This document shows, piece after piece, positions 35,024 through 42,860 of a stretch of 64,000 bases of DNA. The notes beneath the pieces are model-generated. The model was not told where the DNA came from. It saw only the letters and a program-made list of their open reading frames with translations, and did no database searches. Each line of letters begins with the position of its first letter. Within the stretch, counting starts at the first letter, position 1. The translations under genes were made by a program, and so were the position numbers. Origin of the DNA: Arthrobacter sp. Leaf141 (lineage in GTDB: Bacteria; Actinomycetota; Actinomycetes; Actinomycetales; Micrococcaceae); contig NZ_LMOL01000013.1 in assembly GCF_001424565.1 (NCBI RefSeq), positions 329 through 64,328 of the forward strand, in the 5' to 3' direction.

Positions 35024-35060
35024 AAAAGCGCGGGGCCACGTGAGGTGGCCCCGCGCTTTT
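35024..35060. terminator. Bidirectional terminator between pyc and fadD
   Basis: A 16-bp perfect stem (35024-35039 with 35045-35060), loop GTGAG, flanked by an A-run on one side and TTTT on the other. It serves two convergent genes. Confidence 0.88.
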
Positions 35061-35070
35061 GTGTTCCCCG

Positions 35071-36879
35071 TCAGCCCCGCGGGGCCGCGTACATCTCGTC
35101 GATGACCGTCTCGAAGTCCTTCATGACCTGGGCCCGCTTGACCTTCATGGATGGGGTCAGGTGCCCTGACGCTTCGGTGAAGTCAGCCGGGACGATCCGG
35201 AACGACTTGATGGCCTCCGCCTGGGAGACCGAGGCGTTGGCCGCGGTGATGAGGTCCTGGACGGCGGCCTTCACCACGGGATGGCCCGCAGCGTCCGCCA
35301 GGGACGTATCGCCCGGCAGGCCGTGGCGCTGGAGCCAGCCCGGCAGCGCCTCGGTGTCCAGCGTGACCAGTGCTCCGATGAAGGGCCGGTTATCGCCCAC
35401 CACCAGCACCTGCGACACCAGGGCGTCAGCCCGGATCTGGTCTTCGAGGAGAGCCGGGATCACGTTCTTGCCGCCGGCGGTGACGATGATTTCCTTCTTC
35501 CGGCCGGTGATCCAGACGAAGCCGTCCTCATCGAGGCGGCCGATGTCACCCGTCCGGAACCAGCCGTCCACGAAGGTTTCGGCCATCAGCTCTTCGCGGT
35601 GGTAGTAGCCGTGCATCACGCAAACGCCCTTGGCGAGGATTTCGCCGTCGTCGGCAATCCTGACCGCGTTGCCCGGCAGCGGCTTGCCGACCGAGCCGAT
35701 CTTGATCCTGGACGGGGTGTTGACCGAAATCGGCGCCGTGGTTTCGGTCAGGCCGTAGCCTTCGAGGACCTGCATTCCGATGCCCTGGAAGAAGTGGCCC
35801 AGGCGTTCGCCCAGGGGGCCGCCGCCGGACACGGCGTGGGCAACCTGCCCGCCCATGGCGGCGCGGAGCTTGCCGTAGACCAGTTTGTCGAAAAGCGCGT
35901 GGCGCAATTTGAGGCCCAGGCCCACACGGCCGTCCTGCCGGGCTTTGGAGTAGGCGATCGCGGTATCGGCTGCCCGGTGGAAGATGGCGCCCTTGCCACC
36001 GTCCTCGGCCTTGGTCAGTGCCGAGTTGTAGACCTTCTCAAAGACGCGGGGTACTGCCAGGATGAACGTGGGCTCGTAGCTCTGCAGGTCCGCCAGGAGG
36101 TTCTTGATGTCCGGCGTGTGGGCCACGGTGGTGCCACCGGCCATGGCCAGGACGGAAATGAACCGGGCGAATACGTGCGCCAGGGGAAGGAACATGATGG
36201 TCTTGGCGTTTTCGTGGACGATCTCGCCGATGATCGACAGCGCGTTGTCCGAGAGTTCCACAAAATTGCCGTGGGTCAGTTCACAGCCCTTGGGCCTGCC
36301 GGTGGTTCCGGAGGTGTAGATGATGGTGGCGACGTCGGCCAGGCCGGCCGTGGAGCGGCGCTGCTCCAGGTCCGCATCGCTGACGTCCCCGCCGGCCCCG
36401 CGGAGGGCATCCAGGCCGGCGCCTTCCAGCTGCCAGACGTGCTGGAGCCCCGTCAGGGCCTCGGACGTGACGGCCTGCCGGATGATGTTCTCGTGGTGCG
36501 CGGACTCTGCAAACGCGGCCACGGCGCCGGAGTCGCCAAGGTTCCAGGCCACCTGCGACGGCGACGACGTTTCGTAGATCGGGACCGAAACCGCGCCGGC
36601 GAACCAGATGGCAAAGTCCACCAGGGACCACTCGTAGCGCGTCCGGGACATGATGCCCACGCGGTCACCGGCACCCACGCCGCTGGCGATCAGGCCCTTG
36701 GCCAGGACCTGGACGTCGGCCAGGAAGTCCGTGGCGGAAATGTCCTGCCAGGCGCCTGCCGCATCAAGCCGGGAAAACAGTGCGGGGTTGCTGGCTTTGG
36801 TGGCCTGCCGCAGTACCAGGTCGGTGATGTTGGTCTCCGGTGCGACAACAACAAGAGGCGGAACACTGAATTCGCGCAC
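35071..36879 (-). CDS. Long-chain fatty-acid-CoA ligase (AMP-dependent synthetase)
   Basis: A 602-residue adenylate-forming enzyme. The AMP-binding motif is IIYTSGTTGRPKGCELTHGNF, followed by VLEGYGLTETTAPISVN, WFRTGDIGRLDEDGFVWI and GRKKEIIVTAGGKNV. It activates fatty acids to acyl-CoA. The start is GTG 36879 with AAAGGAG 5 nt upstream. It matches FadD15 of M. tuberculosis by family and position near the pknL-dcw region. It is divergent from the ROK kinase gene. Confidence 0.92.
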   Translation of the reverse strand: MREFSVPPLVVVAPETNITDLVLRQATKASNPALFSRLDAAGAWQDISATDFLADVQVLAKGLIASGVGAGDRVGIMSRTRYEWSLVDFAIWFAGAVSVPIYETSSPSQVAWNLGDSGAVAAFAESAHHENIIRQAVTSEALTGLQHVWQLEGAGLDALRGAGGDVSDADLEQRRSTAGLADVATIIYTSGTTGRPKGCELTHGNFVELSDNALSIIGEIVHENAKTIMFLPLAHVFARFISVLAMAGGTTVAHTPDIKNLLADLQSYEPTFILAVPRVFEKVYNSALTKAEDGGKGAIFHRAADTAIAYSKARQDGRVGLGLKLRHALFDKLVYGKLRAAMGGQVAHAVSGGGPLGERLGHFFQGIGMQVLEGYGLTETTAPISVNTPSRIKIGSVGKPLPGNAVRIADDGEILAKGVCVMHGYYHREELMAETFVDGWFRTGDIGRLDEDGFVWITGRKKEIIVTAGGKNVIPALLEDQIRADALVSQVLVVGDNRPFIGALVTLDTEALPGWLQRHGLPGDTSLADAAGHPVVKAAVQDLITAANASVSQAEAIKSFRIVPADFTEASGHLTPSMKVKRAQVMKDFETVIDEMYAAPRG

Positions 36880-37042
36880 TATAGCTCCTTTGATATCCGA
36901 GGTCCCGCGCTGGGGTATGCCCCAAGACTAGTACGCCCGCGCAGGCCCATGCAGTAACCAAAGCTACTGGTGAGTAACTTAGTCGTCAATCGGTCCGGCG
37001 CCCGGCGTGTGCCGGATTCGCTGCCCGGTCCCGGTGCCGACC

Positions 37043-37048
37043 TAGAAT
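37043..37048 (+). promoter_or_regulatory. -10 box for leaderless ROK kinase gene
   Basis: TAGAAT ends 8 nt before ATG 37057, with no Shine-Dalgarno sequence between them. The predicted transcription start is at or next to the start codon. Confidence 0.5.
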
Positions 37049-37056
37049 GGTGGACT

Positions 37057-38148
37057 ATGTACGCACCACCCCCCGGCGAACAGGCCGGCTCCCCGAGAAG
37101 GTCCGCCCCGTGGCGGCGCAGGCCCGCCGCCTACCGCGCCAGGGCCCGGCACGGTGAAGGCTTCCGCGAGCACCTGAGGCTGGGCCGGAAGGGCCTGGCC
37201 ATCGGGATCGACATCGGCGGCACCAAGGTCGCCGCAGGCGTGGTGGACGCCGAAGGCAGGATCCTTCGGGAAGCCCGGCGGTCAACGCCCGGCAACGATC
37301 CGCGGGCCGTGGAACGCGTCATTGTGGAACTCGTGGCGGAACTTGGGCAGGGCCACCGGATCTGGTCCGTGGGCATCGGCGCTGCCGGCTGGATGGACCT
37401 TGACGGCGGCACGGTGCTGTTCAGTCCGCACCTCGCCTGGCGCAACGAGCCCCTGCGCGCCAACCTCCAGCGCCTGCTCCGCCGCCCCGTGCTGCTGGCG
37501 AACGACGCCGACGCCGCTGCCTGGGCCGAATGGCGCTTTGGCGCCGGCCAGGGCGAGGACCGGCTGGTCTGCATCACGCTGGGCACCGGAATCGGCGGGG
37601 CCATGGTGATGGACGGCAGGGTGGAGCGGGGACGCTTCGGGGTGGCCGGCGAATTCGGCCACCAGGTCATTATGCCCGGCGGGCACCGCTGTGAATGCGG
37701 CAACCGGGGCTGCTGGGAGCAGTACGCCTCCGGCAACGCCCTGGGCCGGGAAGCCCGGCTGCTGGCCAGCGCCAACTCGCCCATGGCGCAGGACCTGCTG
37801 ACGGCGGTGGGCGGACATGCGGACGCCATCACCGGGGTGGTGGTGACGGAGCTGGCGCTCGCCGGCGACTCCGCTTCCCGCGAACTGCTGGAGGAAGTGG
37901 GGGAGTGGCTGGGCCTGGGTCTGGCTAACCTCGCCGCAGCCCTGGATCCAGGCCTCTTTGTGATTGGTGGCGGGCTGTGTTCGGCCGGGGAGCTCCTGGT
38001 GGAACCGGCCCGTAAGGCTTTTGCCCGCAACCTGACGGGCCGGGGTTTCCGGCCCGTGGCAGGCATCGAGCTGGCGGCGCTGGGGCCCAAGGCCGGTCTG
38101 ATCGGTGCCGCTGACCTGTCCAGGGTAAGCAGCCGCGTCCGCAGCTAG
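37057..38148 (+). CDS. ROK-family sugar kinase (glucokinase-like)
   Basis: About 363 residues. The ATP-binding motif IGIDIGGTKVAAGVVD lies near residue 50, the catalytic Asp is in LLANDADAAAWAEW, and the zinc motif CECGNRGCWEQYASG is typical of ROK glucokinases. A basic Pro/Arg-rich extension of about 45 residues precedes the domain. No helix-turn-helix is present, so it is a kinase rather than a repressor. ATG 37057 is chosen because of the -10 box at 37043; the frame is open to 36970. Confidence 0.88.
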   Translation: MYAPPPGEQAGSPRRSAPWRRRPAAYRARARHGEGFREHLRLGRKGLAIGIDIGGTKVAAGVVDAEGRILREARRSTPGNDPRAVERVIVELVAELGQGHRIWSVGIGAAGWMDLDGGTVLFSPHLAWRNEPLRANLQRLLRRPVLLANDADAAAWAEWRFGAGQGEDRLVCITLGTGIGGAMVMDGRVERGRFGVAGEFGHQVIMPGGHRCECGNRGCWEQYASGNALGREARLLASANSPMAQDLLTAVGGHADAITGVVVTELALAGDSASRELLEEVGEWLGLGLANLAAALDPGLFVIGGGLCSAGELLVEPARKAFARNLTGRGFRPVAGIELAALGPKAGLIGAADLSRVSSRVRS

Positions 38149-38172
38149 CCGGACCAGGCGCTGGTTCAGTTC

Positions 38173-38192
38173 GGTACATCGATGGATGTACC
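38173..38192. promoter_or_regulatory. Operator of the ArsR-type regulator
   Basis: GGTACATC-GATG-GATGTACC is a perfect 8-4-8 inverted repeat ending 8 nt before ATG 38201. It overlaps the candidate -10 TACCAT. This position suits autorepression by the ArsR-family protein encoded directly downstream. Confidence 0.65.
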
Positions 38193-38194
38193 AT
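38189..38194 (+). promoter_or_regulatory. -10 box for leaderless arsR-CDF operon
   Basis: TACCAT ends 6 nt before ATG 38201. TTCAGT at 38165-38170 could be a weak -35 with 18-bp spacing. No Shine-Dalgarno sequence is present. Confidence 0.5.
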
Positions 38195-38200
38195 TGCCGC

Positions 38201-38533
38201 ATGGAGACTTTAGCTGCCACGTCCGTCCTGGCCCGATTTGGCTATGCCCTCTCGGACGCCACCAGGGCCCAGGTGCTGCTGGCGCTGCGCGAAGCCCCGG
38301 CATACCCGGGCGACCTGGCGTTGGCCGCAGGCGTCAGTAAGCAGAGCCTGTCGAACCACCTGGCCTGCCTGCGCGGCTGCGGGCTGGTGGTCGCGGTCCC
38401 TGAAGGCCGCCGGATGCGTTACGAACTTGCCGACCCCCGGCTGGGTGATGCCTTGACCGCCCTGCTCGGCGTGGTGGCCGTCGCCAAGGCCGGGTGTGCC
38501 TGCGGCAGCGGTGCTGTGGACGGCTGCTGCTGA
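38201..38533 (+). CDS. ArsR/SmtB-family metal-responsive repressor
   Basis: A 110-residue winged-helix protein. LARFGYALSDATRAQVLLAL and the recognition helix ASVSKQSLSNHLACLRGCG-like AGVSKQSLSNHLACL identify the family. The C-terminus ends in CACGSGAVDGCC, and Cys residues in the recognition helix region (ACLRGC) resemble CmtR-type Cd/Pb sensors. ATG 38201 is chosen over 38186 because of the promoter. The downstream CDF transporter start overlaps its stop (TGATG), so both are one operon. The metal is probably soft (Cd, Pb, Zn), by inference. Confidence 0.88.
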   Translation: METLAATSVLARFGYALSDATRAQVLLALREAPAYPGDLALAAGVSKQSLSNHLACLRGCGLVVAVPEGRRMRYELADPRLGDALTALLGVVAVAKAGCACGSGAVDGCC

Positions 38534-39282
38534 TGGCCGCCGCGTCCGCAGTCCAGGCCCCCACCCGGGACCGCCGTGCCGTCCTGTCCCGCCGGATCCG
38601 GTTCCTTGTGGCCGCCACCATCAGCTACAACGTGGTGGAGGCGGCGGTGGCACTGACGGCTGGTTCCCTGGCATCCTCCAGCGCGCTGATCGGATTTGGC
38701 CTGGACTCCATTGTCGAGGTGCTCTCCGCCGCTGCCGTGGCCTGGCAGTTCGCGGGCCGTGACCCGGAGGCCAGGGAGAAGACTGCGCTGCGCCTGATCG
38801 CGTTTTCCTTCTTTGGCCTGGCCCTGTTTGTTTCGATCGATGCCGTCAGGGCGTTGGCCGGGGCCGGGGAAGCGGACCACTCGACGGTGGGCATTGTGCT
38901 CGCAACGGTCAGCCTGGCCGTAATGCCATTCCTGTCCTGGGCGCAACGGCACGCCGGCCGGGAGTTGGGTTCCCGGTCCGCCGTCGCCGATTCAAAGCAG
39001 ACCCTGCTTTGTACCTACCTGTCGGCTGTCCTGCTGGTGGGCTTGGTCCTCAATTCAACGCTGGGCTGGTCCTGGGCTGACCCCATCGCCGCTTTGGTGA
39101 TCGCCGGCATTGCCGTCAAGGAAGGTTTGGCCGCATGGCAGGGCGATGCGTGCTGCGCGCCCTCCTTTACCGCCGCGGACCCCGCAGCCGTCGCGGAGAA
39201 TGCCGACGGTGCGGACAACGAAGATGCAGCCACAGCCGGGTGCGCCTGCTGCGCACCCCAGGAGCGCCCCGGCGGGGCGTGA
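38533..39282 (+). CDS. Cation diffusion facilitator-type metal transporter
   Basis: A 249-residue membrane protein with about five or six hydrophobic segments. The motif GFGLDSIVEVLSAAAVAWQF in TM2 and SWADPIAALVIAGIAVKEG in a late TM supply the usual CDF Asp residues. The C-terminal cytoplasmic tail carries two Cys pairs, GDACCAPSF and CACCAPQ, in place of the usual His-rich region. It is translationally coupled to the ArsR-type repressor and is probably a metal exporter. Confidence 0.87.
   Translation: MAAASAVQAPTRDRRAVLSRRIRFLVAATISYNVVEAAVALTAGSLASSSALIGFGLDSIVEVLSAAAVAWQFAGRDPEAREKTALRLIAFSFFGLALFVSIDAVRALAGAGEADHSTVGIVLATVSLAVMPFLSWAQRHAGRELGSRSAVADSKQTLLCTYLSAVLLVGLVLNSTLGWSWADPIAALVIAGIAVKEGLAAWQGDACCAPSFTAADPAAVAENADGADNEDAATAGCACCAPQERPGGA
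39264..39281. terminator. GC hairpin at the CDF/mntH convergent junction
   Basis: CGCCCC-ggc-GGGGCG (39265-39279) lies at the very end of the CDF gene and 10 bp before the mntH stop. It has no T-run and is a weak candidate. Confidence 0.3.
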
Positions 39283-39290
39283 GGCTCCGG

Positions 39291-40541
39291 TCAGGCCTGG
39301 TCGAGGAACGTCAGGACGATCAGCACGCAGTTCAGGACCACAATCAGGGTGGCGCTGGTCCAGCCTGCGATCTTCAGGGGCATGGAGTCGGTGTGGATGC
39401 CCATGATCTCCCGCTTGCCGGTCAGCCGGATGAGCGGAATCAGGGCGAAGGGGATGCCGAAGCTGAGCAGCACCTGGCTGAGCACCAGGGCAAGGGTGGG
39501 TTCGATGCCCGCCGCCAGGATGATGAGGGCCGGGATGAGCGTGATGACCCGGCGGGTCAGCAGCGGGATCCGCACCTTCAGGAGCCCGCCCATGATGGTG
39601 GCGCCGGCGTAGCAGCCCACGGAGGTTGAGGCCAGTCCGGAGGCCAGCAGGCCGATGGCAAACACAACGCCGATGGCCGGGCCCAGCGCCGACGTAACGG
39701 CTGCGTGGGCCCCGGCAATGGTGTCGGTGCCCTCCACCCCGCGCAGGCTGGACGCCGCCAGCAGCAGCATCGCGATGTTGACCACGCCGGCCAGCAGCAA
39801 TGCGCCGGCCACATCGAAGCGTGTCGCGCGGATGAGCCGGGTGCGTACGGCCGGGTCGGGGGAGAAGCCGTGCCGGTCCCGGGCCAGGGCGGAATGCAGG
39901 TAAATGGCGTGCGGCATCACGGTGGCACCGAGCATGCTCGCCGCCAGCAATACGGTGTCCGTTCCTTCAAACCGGGGGACCAGGCCGGCCAGGGCGCTCC
40001 CCGCGTCCGGCGGGTTCACAAACAGGCCGGAGACAAAACCCACGGCAATGACACCAAGCAGAACCAGGATGGCAAGCTCAAATGACCGCTGGCTGCGGTT
40101 GGACTGCAGGGTGAGCAGCAGCATGGAGGCGATACCGATGATGACCCCACCGACCGGCAGCGGAAGGCCGAACAGCAGGTTCAGGGCCACGGCACCGCCA
40201 ATCACCTCGGCCATGTCGGTGGCGCCGGCCACAATTTCGGCCTGGACCCAGTAGGCGCGGCGCCGCTTCGTCCCAAGGCGCCGGCCGAGGATTTCCGGCA
40301 GGCTCAGCCCCGTCGCAAGCCCCAGCTTGGCTGACTGGTACTGGATCAGCACCGCCATGGCATTGGCGGCCACCAACACCCATACCAGCAGGTAACCGAA
40401 GTTGGCCCCGGCCGTGAGGTTGGCGGCAACGTTGCCCGGATCCACGTAGGCAATGGCGGCTACGAAGGCGGGCCCCAGCAACAGCAGCCGGGACCAGGCG
40501 CGGGGCGTCGCCGGCTTTTTATTCAAGGTGGTGACGGCCAT
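39291..40541 (-). CDS. mntH: Nramp-family divalent metal (Mn2+) transporter
   Basis: A 416-residue transporter with about 11 hydrophobic segments. TM1 contains AIAYVDPGNVAANLTAG (the DPGN metal motif), and TM6 contains MLGATVMPHAIYLHSALA (the MPH motif). These are diagnostic of MntH. It imports Mn2+ and sometimes Fe2+ with protons. GAGGA precedes ATG 40541. A DtxR/MntR-like dyad lies 48 bp upstream of the start codon. Confidence 0.94.
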   Translation of the reverse strand: MAVTTLNKKPATPRAWSRLLLLGPAFVAAIAYVDPGNVAANLTAGANFGYLLVWVLVAANAMAVLIQYQSAKLGLATGLSLPEILGRRLGTKRRRAYWVQAEIVAGATDMAEVIGGAVALNLLFGLPLPVGGVIIGIASMLLLTLQSNRSQRSFELAILVLLGVIAVGFVSGLFVNPPDAGSALAGLVPRFEGTDTVLLAASMLGATVMPHAIYLHSALARDRHGFSPDPAVRTRLIRATRFDVAGALLLAGVVNIAMLLLAASSLRGVEGTDTIAGAHAAVTSALGPAIGVVFAIGLLASGLASTSVGCYAGATIMGGLLKVRIPLLTRRVITLIPALIILAAGIEPTLALVLSQVLLSFGIPFALIPLIRLTGKREIMGIHTDSMPLKIAGWTSATLIVVLNCVLIVLTFLDQA

Positions 40542-40588
40542 GATGTGTCCTCGTCGTTGGGGGCGGTGCTACGACGAGAATAGCTTAA

Positions 40589-40604
40589 TTTAGGTGAACC
40601 GAAA
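40589..40604 (-). promoter_or_regulatory. Candidate MntR (DtxR-family) operator upstream of mntH
   Basis: TTTAGGTGAACCGAAA shows the dyad TTTnGGTnnACCnAAA. It is followed in the mntH direction by the -10-like TATTCT. This form resembles operators of manganese-responsive DtxR-family repressors. The regulator gene is not in the window. Confidence 0.55.
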
Positions 40605-40645
40605 AGTAGTGTTGAGGGCGCCCTTCACATCAGCAGCCGGCCGGC

Positions 40646-41173
40646 TCAGACGCGGGCGCCGTCGTCGCCGTCTGCCTTCTCCGAGGGCAGCTTCATGATC
40701 AGGTACACCGTGCCCAGGACAAACGCGGCAACAATCCCCACAATGGCCAGCACAGGTGCTGAACGCCAGAACATCACGGAGAGAAGCAATGCCACCGGGC
40801 CGCCCACCGCTCCGAGCCAGGCGAGGACGGTCAGCGGATCCGTCCCGGCCAGGCTGGGCGGTTCGGCAGGGACAAACCCGTCCTCGTCGTCGTCCTCCAC
40901 CCCGTAGTCCCGCGGGCCCGGGAGCGCGGAGGATCCGCCGCCGGCGTCGTTGGCACCCGCAACTGCAGGTTCGGCAGGGAGGGAACCGGCGAGGCCCAGC
41001 GGATCGAAGTCCCGGAAGGTCGGGGCAGCGCGCCGGCCGGCGTCTGTGGCGCCGTCCATGGGGGCGGCGCCGGCGGCGGGGGAGTCCTCCTGCAGGCGGG
41101 CCACCAGGTCCAGCCACACGGCATCATCCTGGTTGGCGCCCTGGTCAGGAGCGCCCGGGTCATGCCTGGCCAT
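40646..41173 (-). CDS. Predicted membrane protein with acidic cytoplasmic N-terminus
   Basis: A 175-residue protein. The N-terminal 100 residues are acidic, Ala/Pro-rich and probably disordered. A DEDGFVPAEPPSL proline linker is followed by two hydrophobic segments (LAWLGAVGGPVALLLSVMF and PVLAIVGIVAAFVLGTVYLIM). I do not recognise a characterised family. ATG 41173 lies within the end of the upstream hydrolase gene (14-bp overlap), so it is the last gene of a three-gene operon starting at 42751. Confidence 0.7.
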   Translation of the reverse strand: MARHDPGAPDQGANQDDAVWLDLVARLQEDSPAAGAAPMDGATDAGRRAAPTFRDFDPLGLAGSLPAEPAVAGANDAGGGSSALPGPRDYGVEDDDEDGFVPAEPPSLAGTDPLTVLAWLGAVGGPVALLLSVMFWRSAPVLAIVGIVAAFVLGTVYLIMKLPSEKADGDDGARV

Positions 41174-41969
41174 GCCGGGCCTCCTGGTTGTCGGAGCTGG
41201 AGCCGGAGCCGGAAGCCGGCGGAACCAGGCCGTTGATGAAGTCCACGGAGCCCTGGAAGATCCGGTCCGCATCGTTGTCCATGGTGGCCACGTGGTAGCT
41301 GTTCTCCAGCCGCACCAGCTCCAGCGGCGCATGGGTCAGGCCGCGGCGGAGCGCAGCGATGCTGGAATCGGAGACCACATGGTCAACGGTGGAGCGGTAT
41401 ACCTGGACCGGGGCGGTGACGCGGGGCAGCAACCGGACGGTGTCCTTGAACATCTTGTTCAGTTCGTGGGCCGCGGCAACTGGCGTGCGGAGGTAGGCGC
41501 CCTCATCCATGCCGGGCTTGAGGATGTCGTTGGAAATCGGTGGGGTCGACTTGAGCACCAGCTTCAGGATTCCGGCCAGGGGCGCGCGGGGATCGTCCAG
41601 CACCAGTCCGGGATTCACCAGGACCACCCCGGCTACGGGGCGGGTGGCCGCGATCCGCAGCGCCAGGGCGCCGCCCATGCTCAGGCCGGCAGCAAACACC
41701 TGGTCGCACTGGGCGTCCAGGTCCAGGTAGGCCTCATCAAGGGCGTTATGCCACTGCTGCCACCGGGTCCGGGCGAGGTCCTGCCAGCTTGTGCCGTGGC
41801 CCGGGAGCAGCGGCATCCGCACGGCAAACCCGGCCGCAGCGAAGGCTTCCGCCCAGGCCCGAAGACCATGCGGACTGCCGGTGAAGCCATGGGAGAGCAC
41901 CACCCCGGTGCGTGCGCCGCCCTCGCCAAACGTGCTGCTGAAGGGGCTGTGGTCAGGGCCGCCGGTCAT
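41160..41969 (-). CDS. Alpha/beta hydrolase (carboxylesterase/monoacylglycerol lipase-like), copy 2
   Basis: A 269-residue serine hydrolase. VVLSHGFTGSPHGLRAWAE gives the oxyanion region, and FAAGLSMGGALAL contains the nucleophile Ser in G-L-S-M-G. The catalytic Asp and His are probably in STVDHVVSDSS and ENSYHVATMDND. No signal peptide is seen. It is a close paralogue of the gene immediately upstream, which it overlaps by 4 bp (ATGA). Substrates are probably short acyl or glycerol esters, by inference. Confidence 0.88.
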   Translation of the reverse strand: MTGGPDHSPFSSTFGEGGARTGVVLSHGFTGSPHGLRAWAEAFAAAGFAVRMPLLPGHGTSWQDLARTRWQQWHNALDEAYLDLDAQCDQVFAAGLSMGGALALRIAATRPVAGVVLVNPGLVLDDPRAPLAGILKLVLKSTPPISNDILKPGMDEGAYLRTPVAAAHELNKMFKDTVRLLPRVTAPVQVYRSTVDHVVSDSSIAALRRGLTHAPLELVRLENSYHVATMDNDADRIFQGSVDFINGLVPPASGSGSSSDNQEARHGQA

Positions 41970-42751
41970 GGGCTCTCCAGGGTGCTTGCGCGGGCGTTGG
42001 CGTCAAAGAACGCGCTCGAGTCCGAGAAGATCCGTGGCGCGTCCACGTCAAGCGTAGCCACATGGCCGCTGCTATCAAGGTCCACCACCGCCACCAGGCG
42101 CGGGCCAAGCCATTTTTTCAGCAGTTCCAGCGAGGTGGGCGGCACCACCACGTCCGTCCGGGATTTGAAGACCTGCACGGGGGCCGTGATCCGGGGCAGG
42201 CCCCGGGTGGCGGCAGCGAAGAGCTTACGCAGTTCGTGGACGGCTGCCAGCGGGGTGCGCGAGTAGTCGCCGTCCTCGGTGCGGGGCGCGGTGGTCATTT
42301 CCTCCTGGATGGGAATAGTGGTCCGCTGGAAGTACTTAAGGACGCCGATCACGCGCACCCGCCGGTCGTAAAACGTCAGGCCGGGATTGACCACGGACAC
42401 GCCGGCCACCGCGTGCCGGGACGCTGCCAGCAGGGCGATGGTGCCGCCCATCGACAGCCCCGCCACGTAGCAGGTGTCCGTGCGTGCCCGCAGTTCCAGG
42501 AATGCCGCCTCGTAGCTGGTGAACCATTCGCGCCAGCCGCGCCCGGCCAGGTCCCGCCAGGAGGTGCCGTGGCCGGGAAGCAGGGGAACTGTCACCGCAT
42601 AACCCTGCGCCGCCAGGTACTCGGCCCAGGGCAGGACGCTGAGCGGGCTGCCGGTGAAGCCATGGCAGATCGCCACGCCGATCCGCGCATTGGGCCCATG
42701 GCCCGGTGAACTGTAGGCCGCAGGAGGGGCTGGAAGGCTGCTTTCGGGCAT
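41966..42751 (-). CDS. Alpha/beta hydrolase (carboxylesterase/monoacylglycerol lipase-like), copy 1
   Basis: A 261-residue serine hydrolase. AICHGFTGSPLSVLPWAEY and YVAGLSMGGTIALLA hold the oxyanion and nucleophile motifs. SRTDVVVPPTS and DSSGHVATLDVD supply the probable Asp and His. It shares LLPGHGTSW-DLA and most core motifs with copy 2, so the pair arose by tandem duplication. It is the first gene of the operon, divergent from an acyltransferase gene, so a linked role in lipid remodelling is possible. Confidence 0.88.
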   Translation of the reverse strand: MPESSLPAPPAAYSSPGHGPNARIGVAICHGFTGSPLSVLPWAEYLAAQGYAVTVPLLPGHGTSWRDLAGRGWREWFTSYEAAFLELRARTDTCYVAGLSMGGTIALLAASRHAVAGVSVVNPGLTFYDRRVRVIGVLKYFQRTTIPIQEEMTTAPRTEDGDYSRTPLAAVHELRKLFAAATRGLPRITAPVQVFKSRTDVVVPPTSLELLKKWLGPRLVAVVDLDSSGHVATLDVDAPRIFSDSSAFFDANARASTLESP

Positions 42752-42786
42752 GGCTCCATCGTGTCACTGTTCCGGGGAATTCTCAC

Positions 42787-42792
42787 TAGAGT
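42787..42792 (+). promoter_or_regulatory. Candidate -10 box for the second acyltransferase
   Basis: TAGAGT fits TAnnnT and lies 68 bp before GTG 42861. The upstream -35 is unclear. It is in the 109-bp gap between the divergent hydrolase and acyltransferase genes. Confidence 0.35.
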
Positions 42793-42860
42793 AGGGTTGC
42801 AGTCAATTGCTGACCAGGCCCGACGCGGGGCCTGACGGCCGCCTTCGGAGAGGTCACCAC

